NCBI GenBank assembly: GCA_945863875.1
Contig: CAMBBS010000042.1
Span: 1 to 35,839 of the forward strand
Direction: 5' to 3'
DNA length: 35,839 nucleotides
Origin: Desulfopila aestuarii DSM 18488
GTDB taxonomy: Bacteria > Desulfobacterota > Desulfobulbia > Desulfobulbales > Desulfocapsaceae
Under the pieces are notes generated by a model, which was not told the DNA's origin, did not search any database, and saw only the letters and a program-made list of their open reading frames with translations. This document shows, piece after piece, positions 1 to 10,474 of this stretch. Position numbers and translations under genes: made by a program. Positions within the stretch are counted from its first letter, which is position 1; every line of letters starts with the position of its first letter.

Positions 1-117
1 GATCGGTCAATGCTTTTCTTTACTCTTTCTTCCCTTTGGCAAACCCGATCCCCGGACAGTCACTCTTGGTGGCCGCCCCTGTTTCGTGTTCCTCAAAGTC
101 CGCGGCAAACTACTTGA

Positions 118-144
118 TTGACGGTGCGCCGTCAAGAGGTTTTT
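118..144 (+). terminator. Intrinsic terminator of a gene left of the window
   Basis: A perfect 7-bp stem TTGACGG/CCGTCAA (118-124 and 129-135) has a TGCG loop and is followed by GAGG and five T. It reads on the + strand and would end transcription entering from the left edge, isolating ugd from it. No coding frame in 1-117 looks convincing. Confidence 0.65.
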
Positions 145-341
145 AACCATGGGAACATATTTTGTTTCACCAAAGGAGAGCCGCCTTTACTATACTCTCT
201 ATGGCTGCAGTATACATAGAGAACAAGCCAATGACAAAAGGATTTGCACTAAGGAGTGACTGGGCAAACTGCCAAGAGCAATCGGACACCATGCAGGCGG
301 AAAGCTTGGGTTTATATATTATTTCTTCACGGTGGTTAGGG

Positions 342-369
342 TTGATTAGTTTTCATTTCATGATATTAT
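342..369 (+). promoter_or_regulatory. Candidate promoter of the ugd-gmd-fcl operon
   Basis: TTGATT (342-347), 16 nt, then TATTAT (364-369) gives a sigma-70-like arrangement about 65 nt upstream of the ugd start. A second dyad, TCTCTATG/CATAGAGA (196-203 and 215-222), lies further upstream with unknown role. The short reading frame across 162-389 has no homology I recognise and is not counted as a gene. Confidence 0.4.
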
Positions 370-435
370 GCTCACCGGTCTTGTCTTGAGAAAGTTTCCG
401 ATCAACTTTTTATTTTTTATTTGGCAGAGGTAGGT

Positions 436-1779
436 ATGAATGTAACGGTTTTTGGGGTTGGTTATGTCGGGTTGGTGCAGGCGGTGGTGCTTGCTGATGT
501 GGGACATAATGTATGTTGTGTCGATGTGGATGAAAAAAAGATCGAAAGCTTGAAAGATGGCGACATTCCCATTTTCGAACCGGGATTGTCGGACCTGGTG
601 CAGGTCAATTATGAAAAAAAACGTATTGATTTCACCACCGATGCGGCAAGGGGCATCAACCATGCCGAACTTCAGTTTATTGCTGTCGGCACCCCCCCCG
701 ATGAAGATGGCAGCGCCGATCTACAATATGTACTTGCGGTGGCCGGCATGATCGCCACGCATATGCAGGAAAGCAAAATCGTCATCAATAAGTCCACCGT
801 TCCTGTAGGTACCGCCGATAAAGTGAGAACGCATATGGCTGTTGTTCTCAAAAAAAGAAATGTCGATTTAGCCTTTCATGTGGCATCGAATCCCGAGTTT
901 TTGAAAGAAGGTTCCGCTCTTGATGACTGTATGAGACCGGAGAGAATTATTGTCGGTACCAACAGTGATCTTGTTGAAGAGAGGATTCGTGAGCTGTATG
1001 AGCCATTTAGCAGAAATCGCGATAAAATTATGCTCATGGACGTGCGCAGTGCCGAATTTACCAAATATGCGGCTAACTGCCTGCTCGCGACAAAAATATC
1101 CTTCATGAACGAGATGTCCAACCTGGCGGAACGAATGGGCGTGGACATTGAACAGGTCAGACGGGGAATCGGCTCGGACTCGCGTATTGGCTACCAGTTT
1201 ATTTATCCCGGCTGTGGCTATGGTGGTTCCTGCTTTCCCAAAGATGTGCAGGCCCTTGAGCGGGCGGCCAACGATATCGGCTATGAAGCCAAAATCCTCC
1301 GGGCGGTTGAGAGTGTTAATTACAAACAGAAAGAAAAGCTTTTTGAGCATGTGAGTTCTTTTTATGATAACCATATCTCCGGTAAGACTATCGCCTTGTG
1401 GGGTCTTGCCTTTAAACCGAACACCGACGACATGCGCGAAGCCTCGAGCCGGGTGTTGATAGAAGCTTTATGGCAAGCAGGCGCCAAGATACAGGCTTAT
1501 GATCCTGAGGCAATGGAAGAGGCCCAGCGGATTTATGGAACCAGAGATGATTTTACCTTGATGGGCACCAAGGAAGCCGCGCTGCATGGGGCCGATGCCC
1601 TTGTTATCGTTACCGAATGGAAGAGTTTTCGGGTGCCTGATTTCAAGAAAATGTCCGAAGAGCTGTCTGACAAGGTGATCTTTGATGGCCGAAATCTGTA
1701 TGATCCCGGAAGGGTCGAAGCGATGGGGCTTGCCTATTATGGGATTGGTCGAGGTCGATCGGTTAAAAAATTCATATGA
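436..1779 (+). CDS. ugd: UDP-glucose 6-dehydrogenase
   Basis: Oxidises UDP-glucose to UDP-glucuronate with two NAD+, in the cytoplasm, supplying uronic acid for capsule, exopolysaccharide or LPS. The 447-aa protein starts with an NAD-binding Rossmann motif (VFGVGYVG). It carries the family's catalytic cysteine motif GCGYGGSCFPKD, with the cysteine near residue 266, and a C-terminal UDP-binding domain containing GLAFKPNTDDMREA. Length is normal for the UDP-glucose/GDP-mannose dehydrogenase family. I chose the ATG at 436 because AGAGG lies 6 nt upstream; a TTG at 421 is in frame but poorly placed. It is followed 32 nt later by gmd and then fcl, so it probably heads a nucleotide-sugar operon. 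GDP-mannose dehydrogenase is a less likely alternative. Confidence 0.93.
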   Translation: MNVTVFGVGYVGLVQAVVLADVGHNVCCVDVDEKKIESLKDGDIPIFEPGLSDLVQVNYEKKRIDFTTDAARGINHAELQFIAVGTPPDEDGSADLQYVLAVAGMIATHMQESKIVINKSTVPVGTADKVRTHMAVVLKKRNVDLAFHVASNPEFLKEGSALDDCMRPERIIVGTNSDLVEERIRELYEPFSRNRDKIMLMDVRSAEFTKYAANCLLATKISFMNEMSNLAERMGVDIEQVRRGIGSDSRIGYQFIYPGCGYGGSCFPKDVQALERAANDIGYEAKILRAVESVNYKQKEKLFEHVSSFYDNHISGKTIALWGLAFKPNTDDMREASSRVLIEALWQAGAKIQAYDPEAMEEAQRIYGTRDDFTLMGTKEAALHGADALVIVTEWKSFRVPDFKKMSEELSDKVIFDGRNLYDPGRVEAMGLAYYGIGRGRSVKKFI

Positions 1780-1811
1780 GTTTGAAATAAAAGTGAAGAG
1801 AGTGCAGAAAG

Positions 1812-2933
1812 ATGACAAAAAAAGCCCTCATTACCGGCATAACCGGGCAGGACGGAGCGTATCTGGCAGAGTTCCTTCTCGAAAAAGGCTACGAAGTACA
1901 CGGCATAAAGAGGCGGGCGTCTCTTTTTAACACGGATCGCATTGACCATCTTTACCAGGATCCACATGTAGGTGACCGAAAATTTATTCTCCATCATGGT
2001 GATCTGACCGATTCTTCGAGTCTTATTCATATCATCGGCAAGGTACTGCCGGACGAGATCTACAATCTTGCCGCCCAGTCCCATGTTGCGGTCTCCTTTG
2101 AAGAACCGGAATACACCGCCAACTCGGATGCCTTGGGAACCCTCCGGGTTCTTGAGGCGATTCGCATCCTCGGCCTGACGGAAAAAACAAAATTCTACCA
2201 GGCCTCCACCTCGGAACTCTTTGGCAAGGTCCAGGAAACGCCGCAAACCGAGACGACGCCTTTTTATCCGCGTTCGCCCTATGCGGTGGCCAAGATGTAT
2301 GCCTACTGGATTGTAGTCAACTATCGGGAAGCGTACAACATGTATGCCTGTAATGGCATCCTCTTTAACCACGAATCGCCCCTGAGAGGAGAAACTTTCG
2401 TCACCCGAAAGATTACCCGGGCCTTGGCGAGAATTTATCTGGGCTTGCAGGATTGTCTCTATCTTGGAAACCTCGATGCCAAGCGCGACTGGGGACATGC
2501 CCGCGACTATGTGCAGATGCAGTGGTTGATGCTGCAGCAGAACACACCTGAGGATTACGTTATTGCTACCGGAGAACAGCACTCTGTGCGGGATTTTGTC
2601 AACGCCGCCGCGGCAGAAATAGGCATATACCTACGCTGGACTGGAACCGGTGTCGATGAAATCGGCATTGTCGATCACACCACAGCCGGCAAAGCTGTGC
2701 AGCAAATGCAGGTCGGTGATGTCATTGTCCGGGTCGATCCGAGGTATTTCCGGCCAACCGAGGTTGAGACCCTGCTCGGTGATCCTCGGAAGGCCAGGGA
2801 AAAACTCGGCTGGGTACCGAAGACGACCTTTGCCGAGCTGGTAGTCGAGATGATGCGTTCCGATCTGGTGCAGGCCAAAAGAGACGAACTCTGCAAGAGC
2901 GAAGGCTTTACCATTCTCAACCACCACGAATAG
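1812..2933 (+). CDS. gmd: GDP-mannose 4,6-dehydratase
   Basis: Converts GDP-D-mannose to GDP-4-keto-6-deoxy-D-mannose, the first step to GDP-L-fucose and related deoxy sugars. The 373-aa protein is an extended short-chain dehydrogenase. Visible are the N-terminal ITGITGQDG nucleotide-binding loop, the catalytic segment STSELFG (about 132-138), and the YxxxK pair at Tyr157/Lys161 in [16 protein letters not shown] and a C-terminal substrate-binding region follow. Length matches the family. The next gene, fcl, starts 7 nt after the stop and uses its product, which makes the GDP-fucose route the simplest reading. Confidence 0.95.
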   Translation: MTKKALITGITGQDGAYLAEFLLEKGYEVHGIKRRASLFNTDRIDHLYQDPHVGDRKFILHHGDLTDSSSLIHIIGKVLPDEIYNLAAQSHVAVSFEEPEYTANSDALGTLRVLEAIRILGLTEKTKFYQASTSELFGKVQETPQTETTPFYPRSPYAVAKMYAYWIVVNYREAYNMYACNGILFNHESPLRGETFVTRKITRALARIYLGLQDCLYLGNLDAKRDWGHARDYVQMQWLMLQQNTPEDYVIATGEQHSVRDFVNAAAAEIGIYLRWTGTGVDEIGIVDHTTAGKAVQQMQVGDVIVRVDPRYFRPTEVETLLGDPRKAREKLGWVPKTTFAELVVEMMRSDLVQAKRDELCKSEGFTILNHHE

Positions 2934-2940
2934 ATGGATC

Positions 2941-4032
2941 ATGCACATGTTTCCCGATGAAAAAATTTTTGTTGCCGGCCACAGCGGCATGGTCGGTTCG
3001 GCTATCGTTCGGCAGCTGAAGGGGCTTGGTTGCAACAATATCATCACCCGGTCCCATGCCGAACTCGATCTGACGGATCAGGCGGCGGTGGGCCGATTTT
3101 TCCAGACTGAGAGGGTGGAGAGAGTGGTGCTGGCCGCAGCCAAAGTCGGCGGCATTCATGCCAACAGCGCCTATCCGGCGGATTTTATTTCTATCAACCT
3201 GATGATCGAGACCAATGTCATTCATCAGGCGTTTAAGGCCGGAGTGCAAAACCTCCTGTTCCTCGGGAGCTCATGCATCTATCCCAAACTGGCGCCGCAA
3301 CCGATAAAAGAGGATTACCTTCTCACCGGCACTCTTGAGCCGACCAACGAGCCCTATGCCATCGCCAAGATTGCCGGGATCAAAATGTGTGAGGCCTATA
3401 ATCGTCAGTACGGTACCTGCTATCGCTCAGTCATGCCGACGAATCTCTTTGGCCCGGCGGATAATTATCATCTGGAAAACAGTCATGTTATTCCAGCTAT
3501 GCTGCGTAAGTATCATCTCGCCAAGCTGGCCATGGACGGCAATGTTGCGGCAATCATGGCAGACGAGGCACGTTACGGCTTGATACCGGAGGATATCCGG
3601 CGGGCTCTGGGGTATAGAGCCGATACGAAAAGTCTCAGTAAGGATCATATACCGAGGGTTATTCTCTGGGGAACCGGTGCACCGCGCCGGGAATTTCTCC
3701 ATGTCGACGATATGGCCGCCGCCTGTATCCATGTCATGCAACTCGATCAATCGCACTTTGGCGATGACAATCCATCCTTTTTAAATGTTGGGACGGGAAA
3801 AGACATTACCATCCGGGAGACCGCCGCATGCATTGCCGGGCTGGTCGGCTATGCCGGAGAGACGGTTTACGACTCGGAGCAGCCCGACGGGACGCCGCGA
3901 AAGTTACTCGATACTTCGAGGATCAATAGCCTGGGCTGGCAACCCCGCTTCAGTTTCAGGGAAGCACTCGAGGATACCTACCACTCTTATCTCAAGGCGA
4001 TAGCCCCTTTTAAAGAGTTTTTAGTGCAGTAG
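2941..4032 (+). CDS. fcl: GDP-L-fucose synthase
   Basis: Epimerises at C3 and C5 and reduces at C4 GDP-4-keto-6-deoxymannose to GDP-L-fucose using NADPH. The 363-aa protein shows [11 protein letters not shown] (Rossmann), GSSCIYPK (catalytic Ser/Cys about 110-112), the YxxxK pair Tyr139/Lys143 and the substrate motif [10 protein letters not shown]. It is longer than the usual 310-325 aa because residues about 195-238 form an extra segment between [12 protein letters not shown] and VILWGTG, where common homologues have a short loop. The start is ATG 2941 or 2947; both have weak ribosome-binding sites, so translation may be coupled to gmd. Its stop is 14 nt from the convergent gene at 4047. Confidence 0.93.
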   Translation: MHMFPDEKIFVAGHSGMVGSAIVRQLKGLGCNNIITRSHAELDLTDQAAVGRFFQTERVERVVLAAAKVGGIHANSAYPADFISINLMIETNVIHQAFKAGVQNLLFLGSSCIYPKLAPQPIKEDYLLTGTLEPTNEPYAIAKIAGIKMCEAYNRQYGTCYRSVMPTNLFGPADNYHLENSHVIPAMLRKYHLAKLAMDGNVAAIMADEARYGLIPEDIRRALGYRADTKSLSKDHIPRVILWGTGAPRREFLHVDDMAAACIHVMQLDQSHFGDDNPSFLNVGTGKDITIRETAACIAGLVGYAGETVYDSEQPDGTPRKLLDTSRINSLGWQPRFSFREALEDTYHSYLKAIAPFKEFLVQ

Positions 4033-4046
4033 GTCAGGGGTGGATA

Positions 4047-5357
4047 TTATTCTTCAATGTTGTTTCGGAATCGGCGAATCATGTCGTTGCGGATTTTCTC
4101 GAGATCCAGACGAAAGATATCTTGGGGAAACAGCAGTTCCATAACCCCCGAATCAAAAATCCGTTTCACCTCATACTCATCGTGGGAGACCTCTTTTTTG
4201 TACATGTAATTCAGCCATGAGCGGTTGGTGTGGATAATAAATTCCACCCGCATGCCGCCCAGTCGGGCAAAAAACTTCATCATTTCTGTTTTTGAGCTGG
4301 AGCCGGTCGCCGTTGTTCTGTATGCAGCAGAACCGGTCAAGGTGTCGGAAATGTCTTCCAGGACCATGAAGCTGTTGGCTTTTGATGCGGACCGCGTCAA
4401 GTGAGTCTGAAAAGTTTTTATGTCGGCGACGGAATCCAGCACGGCCATCAGACCAAGCTCATCATCGACGGCTACCGCCGGATTTTTTTCGTTTTTTCGC
4501 AGCAGCTTGAGGACCTTCGCCTCGGGCGGTTTCTTGCGGATCGAGACATAGATGGGTATCTCTCGATTTCCGGCGGAGAAACGACGGCGTTTGAGCAGGG
4601 TGAGCTTCGACCCTTTGCTGAGTTGAACCTCTTTTGCTTGTTTTTCGGTGAGAACCTTGACGCTGTTACAGCAGAATGTCTCCTCGGAATGCTGTGAATA
4701 AAGATAAGCAATATCATGTTCACCAATTTTCAGGTTTTTGCTCCACACATAATCATTGAGAAAATGGAGAAAATTGGAGAACTTTTCTTCGATCCCCGTT
4801 TCCCTTTCCCGTTGATCAATGCTCCCGGCCAGATTCATAAGGACCAGCTTGCGCCGGGCCTCAAAACGGGCCTTTTTATGGTACCTGTCATTAAACATGA
4901 TGAGAAGGAGAGTGACCGGGTCGTTGGCCACCTCAATTTCATTGGTGGTGTCGACAAAGGAGGCGTAGGGCTTTAAAATTTTCCCTTTTAGGGAGTTGAC
5001 TACCGCGTCGGCGGTTCGGGCATATTCGTACACCCTGGCCTCGATTTCCCGGGATGATCCATTAAGGCCGAACATATTGCCGAGCAGTAAACAGGCCCGA
5101 TGGCTCCGATTGGTTTGCTTTTCCGGGTGCTGTAGCAGTTCGTTGAGCTGAACAAAGCTGGAAATTTCCAGAAATTCAAATATCTGGCTGCGCAGGGCGC
5201 GATATTTGGTTATATTGATTCGTTGCTGGCAGAGATTTTCCACCCACTTCCTGGTATGGAAAGAGAACGGTCTGGTCAAATAGACGCTGTCTTCGACCGC
5301 CAGTGGGCCATGCTGCTGCAGAGAGGTAAATACGCTGTCTTCGCTGATAACCGACAT
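4047..5357 (-). CDS. Unrecognised 436-aa protein, possible RelA/SpoT-like C-terminal fold
   Basis: I do not recognise this gene from its full sequence. It is soluble, charged, without signal peptide or membrane segment. The N-terminal 200 residues look helical. In the C-terminal third the order of motifs recalls RelA/SpoT-type nucleotidyltransferases: a basic strand YVSIRKK and lysines (270-281), DDELGLMAVLDSV (298-310), then VEFIIHT (371-377) followed by SHDEYEVKRI (391-400). In the known family the equivalents are R-x-K-S, a D-x-x-G/A-R-V strand and E-x-Q-I-R-T. The match is loose, several catalytic residues do not align clearly, and no HD domain is seen. The gene is transcribed alone, convergent with fcl and divergent from kdnB. 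Coding on this strand is supported by the unbroken length and normal composition. Confidence 0.7.
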   Translation of the reverse strand: MSVISEDSVFTSLQQHGPLAVEDSVYLTRPFSFHTRKWVENLCQQRINITKYRALRSQIFEFLEISSFVQLNELLQHPEKQTNRSHRACLLLGNMFGLNGSSREIEARVYEYARTADAVVNSLKGKILKPYASFVDTTNEIEVANDPVTLLLIMFNDRYHKKARFEARRKLVLMNLAGSIDQRERETGIEEKFSNFLHFLNDYVWSKNLKIGEHDIAYLYSQHSEETFCCNSVKVLTEKQAKEVQLSKGSKLTLLKRRRFSAGNREIPIYVSIRKKPPEAKVLKLLRKNEKNPAVAVDDELGLMAVLDSVADIKTFQTHLTRSASKANSFMVLEDISDTLTGSAAYRTTATGSSSKTEMMKFFARLGGMRVEFIIHTNRSWLNYMYKKEVSHDEYEVKRIFDSGVMELLFPQDIFRLDLEKIRNDMIRRFRNNIEE

Positions 5358-7489
<2,132 letters not shown>

Positions 7490-7505
<16 letters not shown>

Positions 7506-7822
7506 TTCTTTGGACAATCGTCGGCATGGCGGTTGTCACCTACCTGCCCCGGCTACTGCCGACCCTTTTCTTGAGCGGCAAGACTTTGCGGCCGATTTTC
7601 ACTTCCTGGCTGCGGCTGATCCCTCCCGCCGTTTTGGCGGCCATGCTTGTCCCTTCCCTTCTTGTACGCGAAAACTCCATAAATTTAGCTTTTGATAACC
7701 TCTTTTTCTGGGCGGCCCTTATTGCTTTTCCCGTGGCCTGGAGATGGAACAGCCTTTGTGCCACGGTGCTGGTCGGCATGGGCCTGGTCGCTGTTGGCCG
7801 CTCTCTGGGTTGGGGGATGTAA
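7490..7822 (+). CDS. azlD: AzlD-family branched-chain amino acid exporter, small subunit
   Basis: Small partner of AzlC. The 110-aa protein has about four hydrophobic segments and the family pattern: an N-terminal helix ending in TYLPRLLPTLFL, then WLRLIPPAVLAAMLVPSLL. It begins at GTG 7490 inside the azlC coding region and ends 5 nt before the mutY ATG. The close packing kdnB-azlC-azlD-mutY suggests one transcript although the functions differ. Confidence 0.85.
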
Positions 7823-7827
7823 TATCG

Positions 7828-8967
7828 ATGAAAAGTATTCCCTCTGCCGCTGAGCGTACCAGCTTTGTCCAGTCGCTGCTGCAATGGTTTCGTATTACCA
7901 ACCGCGATCTCCCCTGGCGCCGCACCTACAATCCGTATCATGTCTGGATTTCTGAGATCATGCTGCAGCAGACCCAGATGGATCGAGGGGTGACCTATTT
8001 TCTGCGCTGGATCAAGCGATTTTCCGACGTTCAGGCCGTGGCAGTGGCGGAGGAACAGGAAATTCTTAAATACTGGGAAGGGCTCGGCTACTACGCCCGG
8101 GCAAGAAATCTGCACAAGGCGGCAAAAGTCATTGTCGGTGAATTTGGCGGTGTGGTCCCCTGCGACTATCACCGTCTCTTGACTTTGCCGGGCATCGGCG
8201 TCTACACGGCGGCCGCGATTGCCAGTGTGGCGGGTAATTTTGATGTAGCGGTGTTAGACGCCAATGTCGCCCGGGTCTATACGCGGCTTTATAACCTCGA
8301 CACCCCTGTCAAAGAGCAAAAAACACAAAAGCGGTTGCGCGAAATAGCCGAAAATCTCCTGCCGAAAGGGCAGGCCAGGGCGTATAACCAGGCCTTGATG
8401 GATTTTGGTGGCCTGGTCTGCACACCGAAAAATCCTCACTGCGTAAGATGCCCTGTCGCCGCATCGTGCCGGGCGCTGCATGCCGGAACCGTAGCCGGGC
8501 GCCCCGTCCTTGGTCCGAAGAAAAATATGATTACCGTGCACAAAGTGGCCGGCTTTATCAGGTGGAAGGAAAAGGTTTTCATTCAGCAGCGCAAGGCCGG
8601 TGACGTCTGGGGCGGACTCTGGGAGTTTCCCGGCGGAGAGATAGCCGCGGGTGAGGGTGGGGCGGAAGGGGAGCCGGTCGTCCAGGTTGTCTCGGAAATT
8701 TTACAAGACACCGGACTGTCCGTGGCACTTGTCAAGCCTCTTACCAGGGTTATGCATCAGTACACCCATCATAAAATAATTCTCCACTGTTTTCTCTGCA
8801 CCCTGGAGGGAGAAAAAACTGAACCCATGCTGCGATCAGCCTGCAGTTTCCGATGGGTTTTATTGGACGAGCTCACGCAATTTGCCTTTCCGGCGGGGCC
8901 AAGAAAACTCATCGAATATGTCCGAGCCAGCCAGCCGGAATTTCTTACCGGTGATGTCCATAGTTAA
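7828..8967 (+). CDS. mutY: Adenine DNA glycosylase MutY
   Basis: Removes adenine mispaired with 8-oxoguanine or guanine, starting base excision repair of oxidative damage. The 379-aa protein shows the catalytic Glu43 in SEIMLQQTQ, the helix-hairpin-helix LPGIGVYTAAAI, catalytic Asp144 in VLDANVARV, the [4Fe-4S] ligands Cys198, 205, 208 and 214 (spacing C-x6-C-x2-C-x5-C), and a C-terminal NUDIX-like 8-oxoG recognition domain with WEFPGGEI. I chose ATG 7828, 5 nt after azlD; the open frame extends upstream to 7744 but that part overlaps azlD in another frame and lacks homology. The TAA stop shares the TTAA at 8964-8967 with the convergent nth-xth fusion. Confidence 0.95.
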   Translation: MKSIPSAAERTSFVQSLLQWFRITNRDLPWRRTYNPYHVWISEIMLQQTQMDRGVTYFLRWIKRFSDVQAVAVAEEQEILKYWEGLGYYARARNLHKAAKVIVGEFGGVVPCDYHRLLTLPGIGVYTAAAIASVAGNFDVAVLDANVARVYTRLYNLDTPVKEQKTQKRLREIAENLLPKGQARAYNQALMDFGGLVCTPKNPHCVRCPVAASCRALHAGTVAGRPVLGPKKNMITVHKVAGFIRWKEKVFIQQRKAGDVWGGLWEFPGGEIAAGEGGAEGEPVVQVVSEILQDTGLSVALVKPLTRVMHQYTHHKIILHCFLCTLEGEKTEPMLRSACSFRWVLLDELTQFAFPAGPRKLIEYVRASQPEFLTGDVHS

Positions 8968-10409
8968 TCAATGCGATAGAGCAGCTCGACCGGACAATGA
9001 TCTGACCCTAACACATCCTGTAAAATTGCCGCACTCTTCACCTTCGTCTTCGCCCCTTCACTGACGCAAAAATAGTCAATACGCCAGCCGATGTTTTTGG
9101 CCCGGGCGCTGAAGCGGTAGCTCCACCAGGTATATTGTTCTGGTTCCTGGTTGAATATGCGAAAAGTGTCCACATAACCGGCGGCGACGAAGCCGTCCAT
9201 CCAGGCACGTTCCTCCGGGGTGAAACCGGCATTTTTTACGTTGTTTTTCGGGTTCTTCAGGTCGATTTCCTTGTGGGCAACATTGAAGTCGCCGCACAAT
9301 ATCACAGCCTTTTTCGTTTCCAGCTCCTTGGCAAAAGCGGTCAGCCTTGCATTGAAGCGCAGCTTGTAGTCAAGCCGTGTTAAATTCTCACCGCTGTTCG
9401 GGAAATAGATGTTTATCAGGTAAAAAGTATCGAATTCAAGGGTCAGCACCCTCCCTTCGCAATCAAATTCGGCGTCACCCAGGCCATAATGCACCGCCGA
9501 CGGCTCGATACGCGAGTAGAAGGCCACTCCGGAATAGCCTTTTCGTTCGGCGCTATGCCAGTAGGACGTGTAGCCGGCGATATTTTTTAATTCTTCGGAG
9601 AGCTGGTCCGGTTGCGCTTTGGTCTCCTGCAGGCAGATGACATCCGCATCGAAATCCGGCAGTGTCGTGACGAAGCCCTTTTTTTCAATGGCACGGATAC
9701 CGTTGACATTCCAGGAAACAAATTTCAACGTACTGTTCTTGTCCATTTTAACTCCGGGTATTTTGCGGGGACGTATCCCTTTCTGGGGGCACTTTTTCTC
9801 TAAGGGGCAGATGTCACAATGGGGACTAACCGGCCTGCAGATCGATTGACCAAAGGCGACGAGGAGGGAGTTCACGCCAATCCAGTGCTTTGCCGGCAGG
9901 CTTTGTCGCAGAGCCATTTCTGTTTTCAGGGGACTATCCGTCTCGACATATTGCCATATATTCAAAATCCTGTGCACATGCGTGTCAACACAGATCGCCG
10001 GTTTCTGGAAGGCGACGCCGACCACCAGATTGGCCGTTTTTCGGCCCACACCCGGCAAGGTGATGAGCTCTTGAATGGTATCCGGTACTTTGTTGGCAAA
10101 TATCTTAAGACTTTCCGGCAACTTGACCAAGTGTTTGGCTTTGGTGTTGTAGAAGCCGACGGGATAAATCAGGTGGGCAATTTTTTCTTCCGACAAGGCA
10201 GCCAGGGAAGCCACGTCCGGGGCTACTTTAAAAAGTCGTGCCGAGGCCTTGGCCGTGGTTTCGTCCTTGGTTCTGGCGGAGAGGATCGTCGCGACCAGAA
10301 CCTTGAAGGGATCTCTGGTCTGCACCGCAATGAGATCGACCACCGGCACCTGCTTATCACGAACGGCAGTGGCAACGGCGGCCAGAAACAAGTCTATATC
10401 GATGGTCAT
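8964..10409 (-). CDS. Fused endonuclease III - exonuclease III
   Basis: One 481-aa frame joins two base-excision repair enzymes. Residues 1 to about 215 are endonuclease III: helix-hairpin-helix LPGVGRKTAN with Lys124, catalytic Asp142 in VDTHVHRI, and cluster ligands Cys191, 198, 201 and 207 (C-x6-C-x2-C-x5-C). Residues 222-481 are exonuclease III (AP endonuclease): WNVNGIRA, LQETK with Glu262, GDFN with Asp374/Asn376, and GSDHCPV at the end. Each half is of normal length and has its catalytic residues. The junction RKIPGVKMDKNS has almost no linker. Met222 (ATG at 9746) has GGAG a few bases upstream, so a free exonuclease III could also be made. A sequencing frameshift is unlikely since a lost stop would need an exact in-frame event. 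The main start has only a weak ribosome-binding site. Confidence 0.93.
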   Translation of the reverse strand: MTIDIDLFLAAVATAVRDKQVPVVDLIAVQTRDPFKVLVATILSARTKDETTAKASARLFKVAPDVASLAALSEEKIAHLIYPVGFYNTKAKHLVKLPESLKIFANKVPDTIQELITLPGVGRKTANLVVGVAFQKPAICVDTHVHRILNIWQYVETDSPLKTEMALRQSLPAKHWIGVNSLLVAFGQSICRPVSPHCDICPLEKKCPQKGIRPRKIPGVKMDKNSTLKFVSWNVNGIRAIEKKGFVTTLPDFDADVICLQETKAQPDQLSEELKNIAGYTSYWHSAERKGYSGVAFYSRIEPSAVHYGLGDAEFDCEGRVLTLEFDTFYLINIYFPNSGENLTRLDYKLRFNARLTAFAKELETKKAVILCGDFNVAHKEIDLKNPKNNVKNAGFTPEERAWMDGFVAAGYVDTFRIFNQEPEQYTWWSYRFSARAKNIGWRIDYFCVSEGAKTKVKSAAILQDVLGSDHCPVELLYRID

Positions 10410-10474
10410 CTGGCAATCCGACTTTTCACGGGTTTATCAAAATTTTGGCTGCGCCACGGTCATAACCGACGGTT

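Noticed and set aside
162-389. 75-aa reading frame upstream of ugd
   Set aside because: No ribosome-binding site or homology; it overlaps the probable ugd promoter.
7744-7827. N-terminal extension of MutY
   Set aside because: It lies inside azlD in another frame and resembles no MutY sequence; ATG 7828 directly precedes the conserved part.
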